NCBI GenBank assembly: GCA_965220825.1
Contig: OZ244839.1
Span: 1,984,001 to 2,048,000 of the forward strand
Length of the DNA stretch: 64,000 bases
Direction: 5' to 3'
DNA from: G965220825 sp965220825
Lineage (GTDB): Bacteria; Pseudomonadota; Alphaproteobacteria; UBA828
Numbering within the stretch: the stretch's first letter is position 1; the number at the start of each line of letters is the position of its first letter. The position numbers and the translations under genes were made by a program. Below the pieces are notes generated by a model. That model was not told the origin of the DNA, made no database searches, and worked only from the letters and a program-made list of their open reading frames with translations. Positions 1 through 9,113 of the stretch are shown one piece after another.

Positions 1-73
1 CGCGGACGCCCGGACTTAACGTTCGACGACCGAGAGGGCCTCCGAAGCGAGGAGGCGGAACGGAGGGAGAGAC

Positions 74-655
74 ATGCCCAATCCTTTGCTGCGGAGGGTC
101 GCACCGGAGGCCATGGACGGCAGGCTCCAGAACGCCTACCGGGCGAGCCGGTCGCTACAGGAGAGCAAGGGCGGCGATGCGACGTTCTTCGAAATCGGGG
201 CGAACGCGCCCGACCTGCTCGAATGGTATTTCAAGAGCTTCTACGGCACCGTCTTTTACGGCGGCAAGGTGGATGTCCGCTTCAAGGAGCTTCTGCGCTA
301 CCGGCTCTCCATGACCCACGGCTGCGCCTTCTGCAACAAGGGCAATGTGGAGGCGGCCCGGCGCGCCGGCATCTCCGACGCCCAGCTCGACGCCGTCATG
401 GACGAAACCGCCGATGTGTTCTCCGACGCCGAGCGCGCGGTGCTGCGCCTCGCCGCCGAGATGGCGCTGCCCAACATGGAAGGCGCACTCTCGCCCGCGC
501 TCTACGGTGATCTGTCCGCACATTTCGACGACGGCCAGATCTTCGAGCTTGGCATGGTGGCGGGCATGCTGACGGGCGTCGCCAAGTTTCTCTTCGTCTA
601 CGACCTGGTGGAACGCGAGGCCCATTGCCCCATCGGGCCGCGAAGGGCGGCCTGA
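74..655 (+). CDS. Carboxymuconolactone decarboxylase (AhpD-like) family protein
   Basis: A 193-residue all-helical AhpD/CMD-fold protein. The core motif is E72 followed by T-H-G-C84-A-F-C87, the redox-active CxxC of this family. The histidine expected four residues after the second Cys in true AhpD is Asn91, so peroxidase-partner activity cannot be assumed. A purine-rich ribosome site (ggagggaga) lies just before the ATG. The gene converges on the FAD oxidase gene, and the two stop codons fall in one short hairpin (652-666). Such proteins often accompany degradation clusters, and a role next to the adjoining operon is inferred. Family call is firm; substrate unknown. Confidence 0.85.
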   Translation: MPNPLLRRVAPEAMDGRLQNAYRASRSLQESKGGDATFFEIGANAPDLLEWYFKSFYGTVFYGGKVDVRFKELLRYRLSMTHGCAFCNKGNVEAARRAGISDAQLDAVMDETADVFSDAERAVLRLAAEMALPNMEGALSPALYGDLSAHFDDGQIFELGMVAGMLTGVAKFLFVYDLVEREAHCPIGPRRAA

Positions 656-662
656 GCCGCGC

Positions 663-2213
663 TCAGAGGCCGAGCGCGCCCGGGCTCATGAGGCCCTTCG
701 GGTCGAGCGCTCCCTTGACCGCCTCGAGGAGCGCCCGCTGCCCGGGGTCGATGCGCGCCAGATAGGGGTAATAGGCGCCGATCTGGTAGTGGGTCGCGCC
801 ATGCTCCGCCAGCGTCTCGGCAAGCGCGCGGCGGAGCGCATGGACGAGGGCGCGGGCGTCTTCGTCCGGCGCCCGGCGGGCATAGCGGGTTCGCTGAGCG
901 GGTGTGACATTCCGTAGATGGAACGGCGAGAGCGCGTCGAACCAGAAGAATTGCGGCTCGACCAGCACGCGCCCCCCGACCAGAGCGCTGAGCCAGGCGG
1001 TGCGGATGCGATGCATGCTCATCTCGGCGCGCCGGGCTTCCAGCACCCCCCTTGCCGCGCGCACGGCGCCCTGGACCCGTGCAGGCGGCAACAGGCCATG
1101 GACCGGTAGCCAGGCCTCGCCCTCCGGCCCGAGAAGCGACTTGAGCGGGCGAAAGGGCCGGGCGCGCATGACCCGCGGGATGGTATCGGCGATGGCCACG
1201 CCGCCATGGCGAGCTGCGCGGGCCGCGACCTCCGCGGAGGCCGCGTCCGCCGCCGCATCCGATGCGCTTTCGACCACGACATGGAGCGAGTTGTGTGCAT
1301 CGTCCACCGCCCTCCGGCCCGCGGCCGTCGCCACCGCCGCCGCAATTCCGCGCGCACCCCCTTCGGCACGCGCGACGTCGCGGAGGGCAGCCGCGCCCTC
1401 CGCCAGGGAAAAGCCCACGCGGCGCAGATTGTCGTGCGTGCCCGAATCGAACCCGAAACATTCGGAAATGCCCTCCATATCGCCGAGGGCAAGCTGCGCA
1501 TCCAGCACCGCCTCGAAGCTCTCGAACGCGAAGGACCCGTAGCGGACCGCCACCGGCATGGGGAGGATTCGCATCGCGACGCGGAGCTTGACGCCCAAGG
1601 CGCCGCAGTCGCCGAGAAAGAGCCCGACCGCATCGGGTCCGAAATCGCGTGCGAAGCCGGAGCCCGTGGCGCCGATGCGCAGTACCCTGCCGTCGGCGGT
1701 GGCCACATCGAGGCCCAGCACGCTCCGCGACATGGGTCCATGGCACGTCGAGCCGAAGAAGGCGGCGTTCTGCGACGCGGCACCGCCGACGGTCGAGACG
1801 AAGCCCGACAGGGGCCCGAAGAAAGGCGTCCGCCGCCCTACCGCGGCAAGCGCGTCGTAAAGCCGGCTCCAGCTGCACCCCGCCTCCACGGCGACCCAGC
1901 CGTCCGCCTGGTTTATTTCGAGCACCCGGTCGAGACCGCCGAGATCGAGGACGACCGTCTGCGGCGATTCCGGCCCGTAGCCGCCCGTGTAGGAATGGCC
2001 GCCGCCTCTCGCCTTGACCGCATAACCGGCATCCGTGATCGCCGCGACACAAGTGGCGGCCGCCTCCACCGTCGGCGGACGCACGACGAGATGGGCCGGA
2101 TATGCCGCCGGGCCGGCGATGTCGTGTGCGAAATAGGTGCGGTCCGCCGGGTCGTCGATCACATTCGCGGCACCCGCGAGATCCGCGAGGCGCCTGGCGA
2201 GACCGCCGGTCAC
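663..2213 (-). CDS. FAD-linked oxidase (PCMH/VAO type)
   Basis: A 516-residue flavoprotein of the vanillyl-alcohol oxidase/PCMH superfamily. The N-terminal FAD domain (about residues 40-215) has the pyrophosphate loop G70-G-G-H73-S-Y, where the His is a possible covalent flavin site as in berberine-bridge-type enzymes. The C-terminus ends D-P-K-G-L-M-S-P-G, typical of GlcD-like oxidases. I chose the GTG at 2213 because it overlaps the upstream stop as GTGA and the further upstream extension is low-complexity and unlike the family. It is the last gene of the nine-gene operon. It probably oxidises an alcohol, hydroxy acid or amine made by the upstream enzymes; the substrate is not deducible. 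Confidence 0.85.
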   Translation of the reverse strand: MTGGLARRLADLAGAANVIDDPADRTYFAHDIAGPAAYPAHLVVRPPTVEAAATCVAAITDAGYAVKARGGGHSYTGGYGPESPQTVVLDLGGLDRVLEINQADGWVAVEAGCSWSRLYDALAAVGRRTPFFGPLSGFVSTVGGAASQNAAFFGSTCHGPMSRSVLGLDVATADGRVLRIGATGSGFARDFGPDAVGLFLGDCGALGVKLRVAMRILPMPVAVRYGSFAFESFEAVLDAQLALGDMEGISECFGFDSGTHDNLRRVGFSLAEGAAALRDVARAEGGARGIAAAVATAAGRRAVDDAHNSLHVVVESASDAAADAASAEVAARAARHGGVAIADTIPRVMRARPFRPLKSLLGPEGEAWLPVHGLLPPARVQGAVRAARGVLEARRAEMSMHRIRTAWLSALVGGRVLVEPQFFWFDALSPFHLRNVTPAQRTRYARRAPDEDARALVHALRRALAETLAEHGATHYQIGAYYPYLARIDPGQRALLEAVKGALDPKGLMSPGALGL

Positions 2214-3841
2214 CGGCTCTCCAGCGCCGCGCAGATCGCCGCCGCACGCCCCCGCACGCCCGGCACCGCGGGCACGGTGCGCACCGCGTTCTCCCCGGCG
2301 AGCGCGGCCTGGGACGCGGCGTCGGACATGTCTTGGCCGGTCACCATGGCCGTCCGCCCTTCGAGACCCTGGAGCAGGGCCGGCCACGGGCGATCGCAGA
2401 GCGCGCGGCCGGTTTCGACGAAGGCGGGCCCTGCGACGACCATATCCACGAAGCGTTCATGCAGATCGTGCACGTCCAGTCCCGTCTCGATCGGGAGCCT
2501 GGCTGCGCTCGTGGCGGCGAACCACGGCCGGTAGAGCAGGCATTCCCGGGCCAGGTGCCAGGCGGCGTGCAGGTGCGTGCCGTCCGGGCGCGGCGTGAGG
2601 TCGATGTCGAAACCGGGCAGGCAGGACGGGAGATCGGGCGGCGGATCGACCAGCACCAGGCCGCCGAGCCCGGTTCCGAGGCGGGCGGCCAGACGGGCGG
2701 CCGCGGAGGCGCCGAGCCCGATCCCGGCGATGTCGACGCGACCGAGGCCGAGCGTCTCCACCGCACGGGCCATGAGATCCATATCGCCCGCAGCCGACCC
2801 GGCGGACACCGGCGTGGAGAGGCCGTGGCCGGGGAGGTCGAAGGCGACGACGCGGCGGTGCTTCGCCAGATGGGTGGCGAGCGGCGCAAGCTGACGGGCG
2901 GAGCCCGGCAGGTCCGCCAGCAGCAGCAGCGGGCGCGCACCATCCGCGCCCCACTGGCGAACGGGGAGCGACGCGCCGCCCACATGCACGAAGCGGAATG
3001 CCCCGTTCTCTTCCGGCAGCGGCGGCGTCTCGCCGACCGCGGCCGCGGTCAGGAGATCGACGATCCGGCCCGCACGATCCGCGTCCGCCACGCGATGGAT
3101 ATGGGCGGAAGCCGGCAGCGCGGTGAGACGGTCGAGATGGGCGAAGAGCACATCGCTTTCCGCCGCGATGAAATGGGCGGGAGTTCGCAAGGCCGCCGCC
3201 GCTGCGGCACCGTCATAGCGGAACGCGGCCTCGTAGGCGACACGGTAGCCGTCCCCCGTCAGCAGGAAATCGACCGCGACCCGGTGAAGCGCCGCGGGCC
3301 CGGGCATGTCCATGGCGAGCCGGGAGCCCGGCCCCTGCCGATACCAGGGAAAAAAGCTGAACTGGTCGCGGACGCGGGACCAGAGCCAGGCCACATGGCT
3401 GCCGTCCCAGGCGGGGCGGAACGGCGGAAGGTAGCTCGCCACCAGCTCCTCCCTCTCGCCCGCGGTGAAGGCGGGGCACCCCTCGAGCACGAGTCCGGCG
3501 ACCCGGTCGGGATGCCGGAGCGCGAACTCGGCAGCGATCGCGGCGCCGGTGTGGCGGCCGAAGAACACCGCGCGCTCCAGCCCGAGGCCCGTCACGACCT
3601 CCGTCAGGGCGTCCGCATAATCGGCAATCTGCGGCCGATGCAGGGTCAGCGGGTCGGAGCCGCCATAGCCGGGCGTATCGAGGGCCATGGCCGTGCAGCG
3701 ATGGGCGAGAGCCTCGATGAGGGGCACGAATGCGGCGGACGACCGCGGCGATTCGTGGAGCAGGACGACCGGCGGTCCGCTTCCGGCGCGCCGCATCATG
3801 ATGCGGCGCCCGCCGGCCGTCACGAAGCGGTGCTCGATCAT
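2210..3841 (-). CDS. Tandem double alpha/beta-hydrolase-fold protein lacking the nucleophile Ser
   Basis: A 543-residue protein, about twice the usual length, made of two alpha/beta-hydrolase domains (about 1-270 and 282-543). Domain 1 shows the strand-5 elbow as G95-R-H-T-G99, and domain 2 as G373-I-G-L-G377. Both lack the Ser, Asp or Cys nucleophile of canonical G-x-S-x-G, with His97 and Gly375 in its place. Domain 1 keeps an acid-like D230 after the sixth strand. The start overlaps the acyl-CoA ligase stop (ATGA), and the end overlaps the FAD oxidase start (GTGA), so translation is probably coupled. It could be a cofactor-free lyase or oxygenase-like enzyme, or a non-catalytic binder. Fold is confident; function unknown. 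Confidence 0.75.
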   Translation of the reverse strand: MIEHRFVTAGGRRIMMRRAGSGPPVVLLHESPRSSAAFVPLIEALAHRCTAMALDTPGYGGSDPLTLHRPQIADYADALTEVVTGLGLERAVFFGRHTGAAIAAEFALRHPDRVAGLVLEGCPAFTAGEREELVASYLPPFRPAWDGSHVAWLWSRVRDQFSFFPWYRQGPGSRLAMDMPGPAALHRVAVDFLLTGDGYRVAYEAAFRYDGAAAAAALRTPAHFIAAESDVLFAHLDRLTALPASAHIHRVADADRAGRIVDLLTAAAVGETPPLPEENGAFRFVHVGGASLPVRQWGADGARPLLLLADLPGSARQLAPLATHLAKHRRVVAFDLPGHGLSTPVSAGSAAGDMDLMARAVETLGLGRVDIAGIGLGASAAARLAARLGTGLGGLVLVDPPPDLPSCLPGFDIDLTPRPDGTHLHAAWHLARECLLYRPWFAATSAARLPIETGLDVHDLHERFVDMVVAGPAFVETGRALCDRPWPALLQGLEGRTAMVTGQDMSDAASQAALAGENAVRTVPAVPGVRGRAAAICAALESR

Positions 3842-5385
3842 GCCGTCTCCGCCGCCCGCTCGCGCAGCGCCCGCTTCAGTATCTTCCCGGCCGGATTGCG
3901 CGGCAGGGCGTCGATGAAGTCGATCTCCTTCGGCACCTTGAAACCCGCCAGCCGCTCCTTGGCGTAGTCGATCAGCTCCTCGGGCCGGGGGCGTTCATCC
4001 CCCCGGATTACGAGGAAAGCCTTCACCCGCTCGCCCCAATAGTCGTCCGGCACGCCGACCACCGCGGCTTCCCGTACCGCCGGATGGCGCGACAGAACGT
4101 CCTCCACGTCCCGCGGATAGACGTTGACGCCACCCGAGACGATCATGTCCTTCTTTCGATCCACGATATAGACATAGCCCTCCTCGTCGCGCCGGGCCAT
4201 GTCGCCGACGGAGACCCAGCCGTCGCGGAGGGCGGCCGCAGTCTCTTCCGGCCGTTCCCAATAGCCGTTGAAGAGATAGGGAGAGACGCTGAACAGCTCC
4301 CCCACCTCGCCGGCGGCCGCCTCCTCACCGTCGTCCCGCAGCAGGCGGACCAGGTTGCCGACGAAGGGAAGCCCGACGCTGTTCTTCTTGCGAAGCTGGT
4401 CGGCCGGGCGCAGGTTGGTCACGATACCGGCTTCGGTCGCACCATAGGTCTCGTGCAGAACGCCGTCGCCGAACAACGGCAGGATCTTCTCTTTCGTGGC
4501 CTGGGGCAGCGCCGCCGCATTGGAGACCAGCGCCTTGAGCCGGTGGCTCCGGCAATGCGCGCGTGACGTCTCGCCCAAGTTCAGGATGGCGTGGAAGTGG
4601 GTGGGCACCATGAAGGTACCGGTGAAGCCGCCTTCCGAGAGCCTTCGCACGACCGTCTCCGGATCGAACCGGGGCAGAACCTCGCAGGTCCCGCCGAAAA
4701 AGACGCTGGCAAGCGCGAAGACGAAACCTCCGCCGTGGAACATGGGCGCGATGACGAGCTGGCTGTCGTCCGGGCCGTAGCAGCCATATTCCGCCGCCAT
4801 GCCGAAGCAGGAGAGCACCCGGGAGCGGTGGGAGAGAACGATCCCCTTGGGCGTGCCCGTGGTGCCCGACGTGTACGAAATCGCGAAGGGCTCCCACTCT
4901 TCCACCGTTTCGGGAAGCGCTGCGGGCCGCGCGTCCTCGAGCCATGCGTCGTAGCTCCCGCCGATGGTCAGCACCCGCTCCACGCCCTCAAGGTCGGCGC
5001 TCCGCACGAGGTCTTCGGACTCCTTGTCCGTCACGACCGCGCGCGGGCGGCAATCGCGGCAGATCGCCTCGATCTCCGGCACCGACTGCCTGCTGTTGAT
5101 AGTGGCGACCACGGCGCCCATGCTCGAGAAGCCGGCCACCAGCTCGATATATTCAAGGCAGTTGGCGGCAAGCAGCATCACCCGGTCGCCCCGCGCGAGC
5201 CCGAGATCCTGGCGGGCACCGGCACTGACGCAGTCGATCCGCCGGACCAGCGCATCGTAGGTCAGCGTCCGCGTGCCTTCGCGCAGCGCGACCTTCTGCG
5301 GCGTCCGCTGGGCCGCCGTTCGAATGCCGGTCGCGATGGTGGCGGACCGGTAGGTGCCGGGCCGCGCGCGCTCCCCCTCCGTCAT
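3838..5385 (-). CDS. Acyl-CoA ligase (AMP-binding, ANL superfamily)
   Basis: A 515-residue ATP-dependent carboxylate-CoA ligase. The P-loop Y171-T-S-G-T-T-G-T-P-K180 is intact, the A5 motif reads Y-G-A-T-E, the hinge region reads V-D-R-K-K-D-M-I, and the C-terminal catalytic Lys is about K501 in N-P-A-G-K. All adenylation and thioesterification motifs are therefore present. It belongs to the FadD/cyclohexanecarboxylate-CoA ligase-like branch. It follows the amidohydrolase by 9 bp and overlaps the next gene by 4 bp. In this operon it would activate an aromatic or alicyclic acid, or a short or medium acid, released by the hydrolases. The acid itself cannot be predicted. Confidence 0.9.
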   Translation of the reverse strand: MTEGERARPGTYRSATIATGIRTAAQRTPQKVALREGTRTLTYDALVRRIDCVSAGARQDLGLARGDRVMLLAANCLEYIELVAGFSSMGAVVATINSRQSVPEIEAICRDCRPRAVVTDKESEDLVRSADLEGVERVLTIGGSYDAWLEDARPAALPETVEEWEPFAISYTSGTTGTPKGIVLSHRSRVLSCFGMAAEYGCYGPDDSQLVIAPMFHGGGFVFALASVFFGGTCEVLPRFDPETVVRRLSEGGFTGTFMVPTHFHAILNLGETSRAHCRSHRLKALVSNAAALPQATKEKILPLFGDGVLHETYGATEAGIVTNLRPADQLRKKNSVGLPFVGNLVRLLRDDGEEAAAGEVGELFSVSPYLFNGYWERPEETAAALRDGWVSVGDMARRDEEGYVYIVDRKKDMIVSGGVNVYPRDVEDVLSRHPAVREAAVVGVPDDYWGERVKAFLVIRGDERPRPEELIDYAKERLAGFKVPKEIDFIDALPRNPAGKILKRALRERAAETA

Positions 5386-5394
5386 CGCGCCGCC

Positions 5395-6267
5395 TCACCC
5401 GCCCGCGGGCGCCAGCTGGGGCAGCTTGAACACGCGGAGCGCGTTCTCCCGCATGAGCGCGCGTCGGGAGTCCTCGCGGATGTCGAGGGCGGCGATCTCC
5501 GCCACCGCGCGCTCCGGGTCTATCACCGGCCAGTCGGTGCCGAAGAGGACCTTGCGGCGCCCGTAGCTGTCCAGGTAGCGCACGAGCTGGGGCGGCCAAT
5601 AGCGGGGCGCATAGGCGTCCACGCCGATAAAGACGTTCTCGTGCTTCCACGCCATGGAGATCATCTCGTCGGTCCATGGCACGCCGATATGGATGCCGAG
5701 CAGTCTCAGTTCGGGGAAGTCGCAGGCCACCGGATCGAGGCAGATGGGGCGGCCCACGCTCCGCATGCGGCGCTCGCGCGAATAGACCAGGCTGTGGCCG
5801 ACCTGCATCATGATCGGTATGTCGAGCTCGCAGCATTTCGCGTAGTAGGGATAGTACTTCGCATGGTCGGGCGGAAGCTCGAACCAGTGGGGATAAAGAT
5901 GCGCACCGACGAAACCATAGTCCCGCACCGCCGCCTCCAGGTCGCGCAGGCCCTGCATGCCGCGATAAGGGTCGATGCCCGCGAGCCCGGCGAGCCGGGT
6001 CGGGTGCGTGTCGCAGATCTGCTTGACCCGCTCATAGGTGATCTCGAACGAACCGGCGAGCCGCATATCGCCGGCGCGCACGGCGATCATCAGCGATAGT
6101 TCGATATCGGCGCGGTCCATCTTGTCGACATAGTCGTCGATGGTGACGCCGCCCCGCATCGCCGCCGGCATTCTGATCTGATCCTTGAAGGTCTCGTCGA
6201 TTCCGGTCCGTCCCTCGGCCACTTCCTGGGGCGTGAACGGATTGACGACGATATCGATCGCTTTCAT
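5395..6267 (-). CDS. Amidohydrolase-family TIM-barrel protein (amidohydrolase 2/ACMSD-like)
   Basis: A 290-residue metal-dependent amidohydrolase_2 protein. Likely metal or catalytic positions include H123 and H127 (G-A-H-L-Y-P-H), H158, H193 (G-I-H-I-G) and D245 (G-T-D-W-P). The beta-1 H-x-H that normally binds metal is V7-V8-N9. From memory, a group of uncharacterised homologues shares this, so it looks like a subfamily trait and not decay. The family contains decarboxylases and lyases of aromatic acids as well as hydrolases. I chose the ATG at 6267; the frame continues far upstream only as read-through of the ATPase gene. It lies 11 bp after the ATPase and 9 bp before the ligase. Confidence 0.82.
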   Translation of the reverse strand: MKAIDIVVNPFTPQEVAEGRTGIDETFKDQIRMPAAMRGGVTIDDYVDKMDRADIELSLMIAVRAGDMRLAGSFEITYERVKQICDTHPTRLAGLAGIDPYRGMQGLRDLEAAVRDYGFVGAHLYPHWFELPPDHAKYYPYYAKCCELDIPIMMQVGHSLVYSRERRMRSVGRPICLDPVACDFPELRLLGIHIGVPWTDEMISMAWKHENVFIGVDAYAPRYWPPQLVRYLDSYGRRKVLFGTDWPVIDPERAVAEIAALDIREDSRRALMRENALRVFKLPQLAPAGG

Positions 6268-6278
6268 CGGATGCGCTC

Positions 6279-8174
6279 CTACGTCTCGGTTTGTCCGCGT
6301 CCCCCGGCGCCACCCGCGCCCACGCGCGTCGTGCCCTCTGCCGGAAGCTCGCCGGCCGTTGCGCGCCAGCAGCGCACCATGCGGCCCTCCTCCACCTTCT
6401 CCAGACTCTGCGGCATGGTCCGGCAGCGGTCCAACTGGTTCGGGCAACGACCATAGAGATAGCAGCCCGACGGCAGCGACACCGGACTCGGAATCTCGCC
6501 TTCGAGCGTCACGCGCTCGGCACGGTCCACGCGGCGGTCGCCGATATCGGGAAAGAGATGTGAACCCAGAAGCGCCTTCGAATAGGGGTGAAGAGGCTCC
6601 CGGAACACCTGTGCCAGCGTCCCCGTCTCGACGACCTGCCCCAGATACATGACCACCACCCTGTCGCACAGCCGCTCGACCGTGGTGAGGTCGTGGGAGA
6701 TGAACAGATAGGCGATATGGAGCTCCCGCGAGAGCCTGAGCAGCAGCCCGATGATCTCGGAGCGGGTCTCCGGACTCAACGCCGAGGTGGGCTCGTCCAG
6801 CACGATGAAGTCGGGCTCGGTTGCGAGCGCCCGGGCAATGGCGATGCGCTGCTGGCGGCCAGCGCCGAGCTGCCGCGGGCGCAACCCGCGCACCGCTGGA
6901 TCGATTCCCACCATTTCGAGGAGCTCGGTCACGCGGGCGCGTTTTCCGGCGGGCGTCAGGGATGTGTGAATATCCAGCGGCTCCGTCAGGATCTGCTCGA
7001 CGGTCCAACGCGGGTTCATGGAATCCGACGGGTCCTGGAAGACGATCTGCATGGCGTTGCGGTAGGACACGAAGGCGCGCTGCGCGAGGTCGCTGACGCG
7101 TGCGCCCCGGTAGTGGACCGTGCCCCGGGTCGGCGTTTCGAGCCGGACGATGCAGCGCCCGACGGTGGTCTTGCCCGATCCGCTCTCGCCCACCAGACCG
7201 ATGGACTCCCCCGGGCGGACCTCGAACGAGACGTCATCAGCCGCATGGACCTTCTCCCGCGAGCCGCGGATGTCGAATTCCTTGCAGAGGCCCGAGACCG
7301 ACAAGAGCGGCTCGGCCGCATCGCCCACCGCCCCGGCGGTCCGCGGCGCACCGGCCGCGCTCTCCTGCTGGAGGGCGAGTATGCGCCGGCTGTAGGAATG
7401 CGCGGGCTCGGTAAAGAAACGCCGGACCGTGGCGGCCTCGACAATCGCACCGCGCTCCATGACGACCACGCGGTCGCAATAGTTGGCGACGATGCCGAGA
7501 TCCTGCGTGACCAGCAGCACCGACGAGCCGGTCCCGCGGGCGGTCTCCCACATCTGATCCAGGAACTGGGCCTGGATCGTCACGTCGAGGCCGCTGGTGG
7601 GCTCGTCCGCGATCAGGAGCCTGGGCTCGGAGCTCATGGCCATGGCGATCAGCACGCGCTGGGTCATGCCGGTGGAGAGTTCGTGCGGATAGGACTTTAC
7701 GCGGCGTTCGGGATCGTTGATCCCGACCAGCGCCAGCATCTCCAGCGCGCGCGCCCGGGCGGCCCTGCGGCTCACATTGTTGTGTGCGCGGTAGACCTTC
7801 TCGATCTGTCTGCCGACGGTCAGCATGGGATGGAGCGAGGTGCGCGGACTCTGGACGATCAGGCCGATCTCCTTGCCGCGTATGGCGTCGAGCTCCCTGT
7901 CGCTCATGGAGAGGAGGTCGCGGCCTCCATAGCGCACCTCGCCACGAAGGATGCGCCCCGGCGGCCGGACCAGGCCCATCATCGCGATTGCCGCCGTGGA
8001 CTTGCCGCAGCCCGGCTCCCCCATGATGCCGACGAACTCGCCGGCGCCGATGGCGAGCGAGAAGTCCTTTACGGCGACATGCTCCGCGCCGTTCGCGCCG
8101 GCGAAGGCCACCGTCAGGCCACGCACCGCGAGAATCTCCTCGCGGGGAGCGACGTCGGGCGCGGCTGCGCTCAT
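6279..8174 (-). CDS. Fused DppD-DppF-type ABC transporter ATP-binding protein
   Basis: A 631-residue fusion of two oligopeptide/dipeptide-type ATPases. NBD1 has Walker A 52-60, signature L166-S-T-G-M and Walker B D190-E191, but its H-loop is V-T-Q224-D, so the switch His is missing. NBD2 has Walker A 329-337, signature L436-G-A-G-R (degenerate), Walker B D460-E461 and a normal S-H-D H-loop. A C-terminal Cys-containing tail typical of OppD/F follows. In the head-to-tail dimer, one ATP site combines both defects while the other looks competent. The start overlaps the DppC-like stop (ATGA). It energises import by the two permeases upstream. Confidence 0.9.
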   Translation of the reverse strand: MSAAAPDVAPREEILAVRGLTVAFAGANGAEHVAVKDFSLAIGAGEFVGIMGEPGCGKSTAAIAMMGLVRPPGRILRGEVRYGGRDLLSMSDRELDAIRGKEIGLIVQSPRTSLHPMLTVGRQIEKVYRAHNNVSRRAARARALEMLALVGINDPERRVKSYPHELSTGMTQRVLIAMAMSSEPRLLIADEPTSGLDVTIQAQFLDQMWETARGTGSSVLLVTQDLGIVANYCDRVVVMERGAIVEAATVRRFFTEPAHSYSRRILALQQESAAGAPRTAGAVGDAAEPLLSVSGLCKEFDIRGSREKVHAADDVSFEVRPGESIGLVGESGSGKTTVGRCIVRLETPTRGTVHYRGARVSDLAQRAFVSYRNAMQIVFQDPSDSMNPRWTVEQILTEPLDIHTSLTPAGKRARVTELLEMVGIDPAVRGLRPRQLGAGRQQRIAIARALATEPDFIVLDEPTSALSPETRSEIIGLLLRLSRELHIAYLFISHDLTTVERLCDRVVVMYLGQVVETGTLAQVFREPLHPYSKALLGSHLFPDIGDRRVDRAERVTLEGEIPSPVSLPSGCYLYGRCPNQLDRCRTMPQSLEKVEEGRMVRCWRATAGELPAEGTTRVGAGGAGGRGQTET

Positions 8175-9097
8175 GTCTCCCGGAACTCCGCTTCGATTGT
8201 ATGGCCGACGAAGGCGTAGCCAAGCACCGTCAGCGAAATGGCAACGCCGGGAAAGACGGAGGGCCACCATTCGCCGAGGATCAGCTGCGGCGCACCGATG
8301 GAAATCATGCTGCCCCATTCGGGCGTCGGCGGGCGGACGCCGGCGCCGACGAAGCTGAGGCCGGCGGTCAGAATGATCGCGAACCCGACGGTGACTGACA
8401 TCTGGACGAGGGAGGGAACCAGCGAATTGGGAAGCACATGCTTGATGGCAATCGTCCAGCGCGAGTTCCCGACCGCAAGCGCCGCTTGAACGTAGCCGCG
8501 GGCGCTCTGCGCCATCACCTCGGCGCGGGTGAGGCGGATGAAGATCGGCGTGTAGACCAGTGCGAGCGCCAGCACCAGATTGCCCGTCTGGCGCCCGGAG
8601 AGCGCGACCAGGATCATCGCCGTGATGAAGACCGGGAAGGACTGGAGCACGTCCGAGACGCGCATCATGAACTCGGTCGCCCAGTTGCGATAGAAGCCCG
8701 CGATGAGGCCCAGAAAGGTCCCCAAAGCGAGCGAGATCAGCGCACCGCCAAGCGCAATGGTCATGTCCGCCCTCGGCGCCGAAATCACCCGGGAGAAGAC
8801 GTCGAGGCCGGACTGGTCCGTCCCGAACCAGTGGGGCGGCGCGTCGCGGACACCGCTCACGGTCTCGTAAAGGAGGCGCGGCCAGGCCTCGATCGGCGGC
8901 GGCGGCACCGAGATTTCGCCGGTGGACATCACCGGATCGTAGGGGCTGATCAGCGGCCCGAACGCCGCGAGGAAGAGCGAAAGCGCGACGATCACGAGGC
9001 CGGAGAGAAAGAACCGGTCGCGCCGCAGGCGGGCGACGAGGCCCCCATGGCCCACCGCCGGAAGCCCCGCGTCGCGCGCACCGGTAAGACCGCTCAT
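8171..9097 (-). CDS. ABC transporter permease, DppC/OppC type
   Basis: A 308-residue inner-membrane permease of the peptide/nickel (DppC) family. It has an N-terminal cytoplasmic stretch, a first membrane helix near residues 30-50, a periplasmic segment, then five further helices. The EAA-like loop lies at about residues 195-220 (A-R-G-Y-V-Q-A-A), where the ATPase docks. It starts 16 bp after the DppB-like gene and overlaps the ATPase start by 4 bp. With its partner permease it forms the pore. The substrate could be a peptide, amide or other amino compound, as this family is broad. Confidence 0.93.
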   Translation of the reverse strand: MSGLTGARDAGLPAVGHGGLVARLRRDRFFLSGLVIVALSLFLAAFGPLISPYDPVMSTGEISVPPPPIEAWPRLLYETVSGVRDAPPHWFGTDQSGLDVFSRVISAPRADMTIALGGALISLALGTFLGLIAGFYRNWATEFMMRVSDVLQSFPVFITAMILVALSGRQTGNLVLALALVYTPIFIRLTRAEVMAQSARGYVQAALAVGNSRWTIAIKHVLPNSLVPSLVQMSVTVGFAIILTAGLSFVGAGVRPPTPEWGSMISIGAPQLILGEWWPSVFPGVAISLTVLGYAFVGHTIEAEFRET

Positions 9098-9113
9098 TCC
9101 GCGCCCCGCCCGC

